A stretch of DNA of 7,603 nucleotides. Source: an uncultured Caryophanales bacterium (lineage in GTDB: Bacteria > Bacillota_I > Bacilli_A > RFN20 > CAG-826). The stretch's first letter is position 1; every line of letters begins with the position of its first letter. The notes beneath the pieces are model-generated. The model saw only the letters and a list, made by a program, of their open reading frames with translations, made no database searches and was not told the DNA's origin. The stretch spans positions 1 through 7,603 of the forward strand of contig CAMIVH010000041.1 of assembly GCA_946401755.1 (NCBI GenBank), read 5' to 3'. Of this stretch, positions 1-7,400 are shown piece by piece. The translations under genes and the position numbers were made by a program.

Positions 1-58
1 CAAAGAATTACGTGATTGAATAGAATCTCGAGTTTTCTAAAGTCTACTTTATTTTATC

Positions 59-94
59 GAAAATTAAAAGGCAAGCGTTTAAATGACTTGCCTT
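59..94 (-). terminator. Intrinsic terminator downstream of the membrane-protein gene, possibly bidirectional
   Basis: A perfect 8-bp inverted repeat, AAGGCAAG at 68-75 and CTTGCCTT at 87-94, encloses an 11-base loop. On the minus strand the stem is followed by TTAATTTT (about 60-67), a short T-rich tail, and the hairpin starts 18 bases after the TAA stop of the membrane-protein gene. That is the expected layout for Rho-independent termination of the two-gene transcript. On the plus strand the same stem is followed by GTTTTATT, so it could also terminate a convergent gene entering from the left. The stem is short and only half GC, so termination may be leaky. Confidence 0.72.
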
Positions 95-112
95 GTTTTA
101 TTAATATACGAA

Positions 113-1477
113 TTATTTTGCTTTCGCTTTTTCAGCGTTAAGCTTTCTTAATTCATCAACCCAGTTGGTATCCTTGACTTCTTTTTGTTCAAGACCATCT
201 TTTTCACAGGCCGCTTTGATGAGTTCTTTACATCTTCTAACAGATAATTTAGATCTGACTTTGAAGAGTAATGGCATACCAGCGTAATTTGGTCTATGAC
301 CGACGTCTTCAATTGGATAGGTAGAATCTTTATAGTCTTCTGGGCTTAAAGCGAAATAGACTTTTAATGTTTTACCAACAAGATAGATTTTAGCGTATTC
401 TTTACCACCTAAACGGAATGTATCACCACCACGGGATAGACGAGATTTAACACCATATGAGAGTAATTCATTCTTAATCTCATTGTAGTTAGCTTTAGTG
501 TCTAGATCCGCGGTAATAATACGGACTAAGAATGGTTGGCGTTTATTTCTATTCCAGCCTTCTTCTTCCTCGTTAGCAGGTTCTACAACTTTTTCTTCTT
601 TTGGAAGAGGTCTTGGATTATCAAGTTGTGGCCAGACTTCTCTAGCGACATCCCAGAACTTAACTGTAGGAACAAAGATTGGCTTTGGTTGTTTTTTAAC
701 AACTTCTTTGATAGGTTCTGGTTTAACTTCTTCTTTAACAGGTTCTTCGACCACAACTGGTTGTTCCACTACTGGTTCTGGCTCTTCAACCACTTCTTCT
801 TGTGGTTTTTCATTACCGACGATAACAACCTTAAATGGTTGGTTCTTGATTAGTTCATCTCTAACGATATCTCTAATACGACTATCATCATATACATATT
901 CTTCTTCGAATAATTCTTTTCTAGCACCTTTACCTGGTTTTAAGAAAGAATCAATGATAGACCAGAAATACGCTAAGACTGCGAGTAAGAAGAATAATGC
1001 GCCAAATAATAGCATCACTAAGGTGACCGCTAATAAAGCGCCATTGCCTTTAAATGAATCCACACCATTAATGATGTGCCAATACTTTTGAGCGCCAACA
1101 GCGAATAATGCATAAACGCCTAAATTAATGAATGTTAGAACAATGCCCCACCAAATGACTTTACGTTCTTTTCTATCCATGACAATGATGCCAGCGATAA
1201 GGAAGATAATCCAGCAAAGCACTAAAGCATAGAAGAAGATAGATAAGGCGAAATGCACTATTACGTTACTGCCTTCTGGGCATCTAAAGATAATTAAATT
1301 CAACATACCATGTAAGTAGTACATAATAATGGCTTTAAAACCACCTAATTCACTATCTCCTGATGTTCTCGCTAGTACAGCGAATAACGCAAGGAAGACA
1401 AGATAGAGAACTGCCACAATAGCTGTGACAACAAGAAGTACTTTAAGACCTCTACTCATAAGTTTTTTCTTTTCCAT
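113..1477 (-). CDS. Four-helix membrane protein with Glu/Pro/Val/Lys linker and conserved cytosolic C-terminal domain of unknown function
   Basis: The function is not known. Numbering from the upstream ATG at 1483 (456 residues), the protein has a basic N-terminus (KKK), hydrophobic helices at about 14-38, 74-102, 109-130 and 149-176, and basic cytosolic-type flanks (DRKERK after helix 2; KPGKGARK after helix 4). By the positive-inside rule both ends lie in the cytosol. A charged, probably helical stretch (186-215, with RIRDIVRDEL) leads into a low-complexity linker at about 226-305 with repeated EEPV/KPEP-like units. A compact alpha/beta-looking domain follows at about 315-432, with landmarks NEIKNELLSY, SRLS, KTLKVYFAL, EDV, MPLLFKVRS and RRCKELI. 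From memory, domains with the landmarks YxxIKNxLLSY, GKTLxLYLAL and MxxKxRS recur in many gut Firmicutes proteins without assigned function. I prefer the ATG at 1477 because the AGAAAGGA ribosome site is 9 bases from it but only 3 from the ATG at 1483. The gene lies 19 bases behind the giant LRR gene, so co-transcription is likely. The gene looks intact. Confidence 0.93.
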   Translation of the reverse strand: MEKKKLMSRGLKVLLVVTAIVAVLYLVFLALFAVLARTSGDSELGGFKAIIMYYLHGMLNLIIFRCPEGSNVIVHFALSIFFYALVLCWIIFLIAGIIVMDRKERKVIWWGIVLTFINLGVYALFAVGAQKYWHIINGVDSFKGNGALLAVTLVMLLFGALFFLLAVLAYFWSIIDSFLKPGKGARKELFEEEYVYDDSRIRDIVRDELIKNQPFKVVIVGNEKPQEEVVEEPEPVVEQPVVVEEPVKEEVKPEPIKEVVKKQPKPIFVPTVKFWDVAREVWPQLDNPRPLPKEEKVVEPANEEEEGWNRNKRQPFLVRIITADLDTKANYNEIKNELLSYGVKSRLSRGGDTFRLGGKEYAKIYLVGKTLKVYFALSPEDYKDSTYPIEDVGHRPNYAGMPLLFKVRSKLSVRRCKELIKAACEKDGLEQKEVKDTNWVDELRKLNAEKAKAK

Positions 1478-1486
1478 AATCATTAA

Positions 1487-1494
1487 TCCTTTCT
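1487..1494 (-). promoter_or_regulatory. Ribosome binding site of the membrane-protein gene
   Basis: AGAAAGGA on the minus strand lies between the stop of the giant LRR gene (TAA at 1497-1499) and two in-frame ATGs. Its distance is 3 bases to the ATG at 1481-1483 and 9 bases to the ATG at 1475-1477. The spacing favours the second ATG (first residues MEKKK). The site, with no room for a promoter in the gap, supports translation from an operon transcript. Confidence 0.75.
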
Positions 1495-1496
1495 AA

Positions 1497-4400
1497 TTAT
1501 GCGTTATATTTTCTATCAGCACCTGTCAAAAGATCGTTGCCAGTGTCAATAGCAATTTGACCCCAAGAAGTAGAGCTGGCGCCGCCATATAAAACTGCCT
1601 TTAATGAGTAGCAATCTTTAAAAGCGTTTTCTCCGATTGTTTCTAACGAAGCAGGTAATCTAATTGCCGCCAAGCCATAGCAAGATTCAAATGCATTGGC
1701 GCCTATTGATGTTAATCCATAATTAAAGGATATGAATGTTAGAGAACTACAGTTGCTAAAGGCGGATTGGCCAACAGATGTAATAACTGATCCACAAAAA
1801 TCAATGTATTGCAAAGCCACACAACCTCTAAACGCTTCTTCTCCAATTGTGCAACTGGCTGGATGAATACTAAGTCTGGTTCCAAAAATAACATTGGTTA
1901 ATAATCGGCACGAGTAGAATGCTCCGTTTCCAATTTCGGTTAAATAATCTTGAATCAATGATACTTGTAATAAATTCACGCAGCCATCAAATGCACCTTC
2001 ACCGATTACTCGAACGTCCAAACTGAGAGAACTTAATGAACAGCAATATGAGAATGCATACTCGCCGATTCTATCAATCAATCCACCAAATTCAACGTTT
2101 TCAAGACCGACGCAACAATAGAATGCATAATCACCAATAAATGCAAGGGAAGTTGGCATATTAACACTCTTGAGTTCATAGCATTCTTCAAACGCATTGC
2201 AACCAATGTATTGTGTATCATCAGGTAATATAACAGTCTCCAACGATGAGCATTCGGCAAATGAGAATGTGTAATTAGCGTGTTCACCATTACTGATTAT
2301 CACAGTTTTTAAGGAATCTGGAACATCGCTATTATCGTTAACATATTCCTCAAATAAAGAACCTAAGAATCTGATATTTAGTCTAATTGGATCAGTCCAG
2401 TTGTCAGAAGTATATCTAGAATATAAGAATTCATCGTTATAAGCACCTCTACGAACCCATATATCACCTTCGGCTGGATTACTTGGGGCTGATGAGCCAC
2501 TTGCCGTTGCTCTGATAGTATCGGAAGGATCCTTTTTAATGTTAAAGCTCTTATACCAATCGCCACCAACTCTATACCAGACATCACCAGTATTTGTATT
2601 AATCCAAATCCAATTATCATCTTGGGCGTCATCAGAGCCGACAGGATCTCTATTTTCAGTTTCCGTTCGATATGATGGCGTGAATGGAAGATATGGAACT
2701 GAAATAGTCTTTAACGATGTACAGCCATTGAAGATAGCGTCATACATATCAGTTACAGAACTTGGAATAACCACTGTTTCTAGAGAAGTACAATTCTTAA
2801 AAGCATAAGATCCAATAAACATAGTTGTATCTGGAAGCGAAATAGCAACCAAATTAGAACAACCAGCAAATGCTCCGTCGTTCATTCCAGCGAAAGCCGA
2901 GCCATCCGCAAACGCAACATATTTAAGCGATGTGCAATTTTCGAAAGTATACATACCAAATGATTGAACTGACTTAGGCACAACAAATGTTTCAAGACTA
3001 GAACAACCACTAAATACATAATCGCTAAAGAATTCGACTGTTGGATTATCGCCAAAAGTAACATTCGTTAACGAAGAACAATCCTTAAAAGCACGGTCAA
3101 GGATAACGCTAACGCTATCAGGAACACTTATCGATTTAATGTGCGAACAGCCAGCAAAAGTATTGCTGTTCAAGATATACATACCACTAATGCTAATGTA
3201 AGTCCCTTTTGTGACAACAACATTCTTTAAGCTTGCAGGAACATAAGCATTGTTGCTGTTATAATCAACGGCACCAAAGATATGGCCAAAGTGAGTTGGG
3301 TCGCTTGGATCTGCCGCTTCGTAATCACTACCAGTGAATGGAAGAACGATGTTCTCTAAAGTATTCCAGCCTTGGAATGCGCCAAGACCAATATGTTTAA
3401 CACCGTTTGGTATAACGACAGAAGTAAATCTTGCATCACCGCCACTGTAGTACAATAAGCCACTATCTGAGTCAAAATAATAACTACCATCTGCAACAAT
3501 TGGTGGGACACCATGTCCAATAGTCGCGTTACCAGTTAGAGCCCAGTTATTGCTTTGGAGTGTAAAGATTTTGCCTGAATCGACATCAATATACTTATCT
3601 CCTTCTTGAGCTCCAGGAGCGCCATGACCAGCAAGTATTCTAATGTACCAGCAGTAACCGCCATCCCATGTCAAACATGTATATCCGTTATCAGTATCTG
3701 TATGATATTCTAAATCAATATAATAATCATTATTGTATGTATGTGAGTAAGTATCTTCATTGCCTACTGTGAATGGAGTAATTTTGCCTTTGACCCAAGT
3801 ACCATTGGAAGCAAAATATAAGTCTTCTGTATCTTCGTCATAGTAGATGTCGCCATTTTCTAGTGGCGCAACAGTTGGCGCACCATGACCATGATTAATG
3901 TAAATATTAGTATCTTTCCAGCCATTACCGTCATGTAGTTGTAAAAATGTATTATATTGATTGATTATTGTAGCGCAATAATCTCCGTCGTGGCCGGCAT
4001 CATCATCTGGCCAATAATCGATTATAGTAATCGTTAATTTACCTTTTCTCCAGACACCATTTTGTTTTGTATAAAAATCGCCGGTATTGACATCAATATA
4101 GAAGTTACCGTTCTTACTTTCTGGTGTTAAGATCGGATTGCCATGACCATATCTTATTTCATCGGCTACCAAACTAGAACCAACATTTAAGAAAGCATAA
4201 TCACCAATTGATTTGAGACTGGTTGAGAAATTGAAATTCTTAAGACTTGTGCAGTCAGCAAATGCATAATCACCGATAACTGTAACACTATTTGAATTAG
4301 AAACTGTCTCTAAAGCAGCACAGCCTCTGAAGGCATAATCACCAATGGTTAACAAACCATCATTGAGTGGAGCACAAATTAGGCTAGCGCAGCCATCAAA

Positions 4401-7400
4401 TGCGTGAGCACCAATATGTTTTAAAGTGCTTGGCATATTGATTGCTAATAAACTGGCTGAATTTGTGAAAGCATTATTACCGATAAAGGATGTGCCTTCT
4501 GGGATAACAATAGTTTCAATATTTGCGCAGTTTTTAAATGAATAGGTGTAGTCACCAGCTTGGCCGCTGATAACGACAGTCTTTAATGATGATGGAACTG
4601 TGGAGTTATCCTTGTTGCCAAACAAATAACCAACTGTCTTGACATTCATGCAGTGTGGATTGCCCCATGAACCATCGAAATATATCCAATAATAAGCATC
4701 TTGTATGCTTATATTGTAATAGTTGTCATAGTATGAATAACAAACATCACCGTTTTTGAAAGTGCCAGTTGGCATATCGTATCCACCATTACCATCCCAT
4801 TCAGCGGTGTAGATATTAGAATCACTATTAAATTTGAGGTTGCCGATTTTTACAAAGCTTCCTGTTGCTGCATCACCAAACCAAACAAAGTAATCATATG
4901 TGCTTGTATTTAAGAAGACAAAGTCATAATTGTAATAATAGTAACTGGTATAGTCGCTACTTACTGGATCTCTATCTTCCGCCAAAGAGAATGGGAACGG
5001 ATTGTCTACATCGTTTCCAGATATATAGCAAGCACCTTCTAGTGACTTAATGGTCAAAGCCACAAGTGATGATTGTGTGCCCGTAAAAATAGGACCTTCA
5101 TAAGCAACACTGTTATTAACACAAGACTCTGGCTCAATGTAATAAAGAAGAGATGCACAGTTATAGAAACAGTTAACACCTAGTTTTTCAATACGGCTAC
5201 CTTCTTCATAAGTGAAAGCTTTGAGGCCTGTACAACGACTAAAGGCACCGTAGTAAATCGTTTCAACATTCTTAGGAATAATTATTGATTCAATGCTATC
5301 GCAATATGAGAAAGCATCAGGTAAGATTCTTACTAGTTGACTATCGTTGCCAAAATTAATATTTACTAAGGAAGAACATTTATAGAATGCTTCAGCGCCG
5401 ATAGTTTTAATCGAGCTTGGAATAGAAATACTGACTAATTTATCACATCCATAGAATGCGTAAGTTGGGATACGGTATTCATTAAATGAACCTAAACCAT
5501 AAACATCGAATTCGTTTTCGAGAGTGCTGTCATAGCCAGTGAAGTGAGTACCTACAGTCACCACAACAGTTTTTAAACTGTTAGGCATGTATGTACTGCT
5601 TTCATAATAACGTTCAGCACCAAAGATATAAGAGAAATGCATTTCATCATCGTATCGGCAATCTCTCTTTTGACCGGTAAATGGAAGAACAATGTTCTCT
5701 AAATGATCCCATCCTTGGAATGCACCTAGACCAATTGATGTGATTGTGTCTGGAATAACAAGAGTTGTAAAAGCATCACAATCTTTGAAAGCATAATTAC
5801 CAATTTGTGTTAAACCAGTTGATATATTAATGCTCTTGAGGTTTGTACAACCATCAAAGGCATGAGCGCCAATATTGTCTAAAATGGTGTTGTCTGCAAA
5901 TGTGACTATTTTTAATGATGTACAACCTTTGAAGGCATTGTCATCAATTGTGTAGACATCTTTTGGAAGGCTGATGTGTTCAATATCAGCACAACCCATA
6001 AATGAGTCTTCTTGAATGAAATAGCGGTCATATGTTTGATTATATGAACCTTTAGTAATCACCACTGTTTTGAGATTACTTGAAGTATCGTTATTGAATG
6101 TATCGAAAGTCGCGTTGCCGTTTGGACTGACAAAGATGTAGGCAAATTTCGCAAATAAGATATTAAGATTACCAATCTTATGCCAGACGTTTGGATCGGT
6201 GTTATCAATTTCATAGAAATCGTAGTTATCGACATCAACATAGAAGCTATTACCTGATGCAGGTGTTGGAGCACCATGACCATAAGTAATATCTCCTGGT
6301 GTAGATTCACCAATGTGGACAAATTGTAATTGACTATACCACTTACCGTCTATTTTTCTAAAAATCTTATCGTTTGTGGTGTCCACGAGAAGGTCATTAT
6401 CGTTGCCAACACTATTATCTGGTTTACCACCGATTTCGATATTATCGTCAGTTAAGACATCGCCCATCCATGAATAGGAAGCACCAGCGAATGGAAGAGA
6501 GATAGATTCTAATGATGTACAACCATGGAAGACACCTCTACCTAAATCTTTGATGCTGTTTGGAAGAGCAATAGAAGTTAATGATGTACAGTCTTGGAAA
6601 GCATATTCATGAATGACTTTAATGCCTTCGTTGAAGAATGCATATTTCAATGATGTACAACCATTAAAGGCATTAAGATCAATTCTTTGAATATTACCAG
6701 GAATCACAATGGATTCTAATGATGTGCACTTATAGAACATTTGTTGACTAATAGTGTCCATATTATTAGAGAATCTCACTGAGGTAAGTGCACTACATTC
6801 TTGGAATACACAAATACCAACAGAAGTGACTGAATCTGGAAGATAGACACTCTTAAGAGATATATCATTAAAGAAGCATTCCTTACCAATTGTGGTTAAA
6901 CCTTCTGGTAAATAAACTGTTTCTAATGATTGGCAGTTTGACACTGCATAATCACCAAGAGTATTAACACTATTTGGCAACACTAAATTCACTAAAGAAG
7001 AGCAGAGTGAAAAAGCGCTCATATTAATCGTACTTATAGTGGAAGGTAATGAAATATTCTTTAAAGAACGACATTCATTAAACGCCTTTAATCCCACAGA
7101 AGAAGCTGTACCATTAATCACAATAGTTTCAATGTTAAAGCATTTATAGAAAGCATTTGAAACAATGTTACTAGCGTTATTAATAATTACAGTTTTTAAG
7201 GAATATGGCACATAAGTATGGTTTTCGGCATAAATAGTTGTACCAAAGATATACCCGATATTGTTATAGGAATTATCGCTACCATTATCTTTACCGATGA
7301 ATGGGAGTGAAATGCTTTCTAATCTGCTATTAGAGTTAATGAGCATTTCACCAGTATTGGTATTGATAAACACAACATTTAAATTATTGGAGCTAGCAGA

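Noticed and set aside
498..1091. Plus-strand open frame of 197 residues rich in Ser/Thr/Gly, with a second one at 536-853 rich in Phe/Trp/Asn
   Set aside because: Both are antisense shadows of the membrane-protein gene. Their bias follows from the repetitive EPV/K linker codons and the hydrophobic helices read backwards.
3330..5687. LPFTG at residues 628-632 and 1409-1413 of the giant protein matches the sortase LPXTG pattern
   Set aside because: Both copies are internal, form part of an LRR strand (IVLPFTG), and have no hydrophobic helix with a basic tail after them. They cannot act as C-terminal sorting signals.
2078..6322. Other short open frames inside the giant gene on both strands (for example 2539-2808 plus, 4865-5050 plus, 6059-6322 minus)
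   Set aside because: Each overlaps the long, repeat-consistent frame, shows no recognisable domain, and is explained by codon periodicity of the repeats.
1500..7328. A Cys in nearly every LRR unit, suggesting a disulfide- or metal-rich protein
   Set aside because: The AFxxC position is part of the normal BspA-type LRR consensus, where the Cys packs in the solenoid core. It is not unusual for this family.
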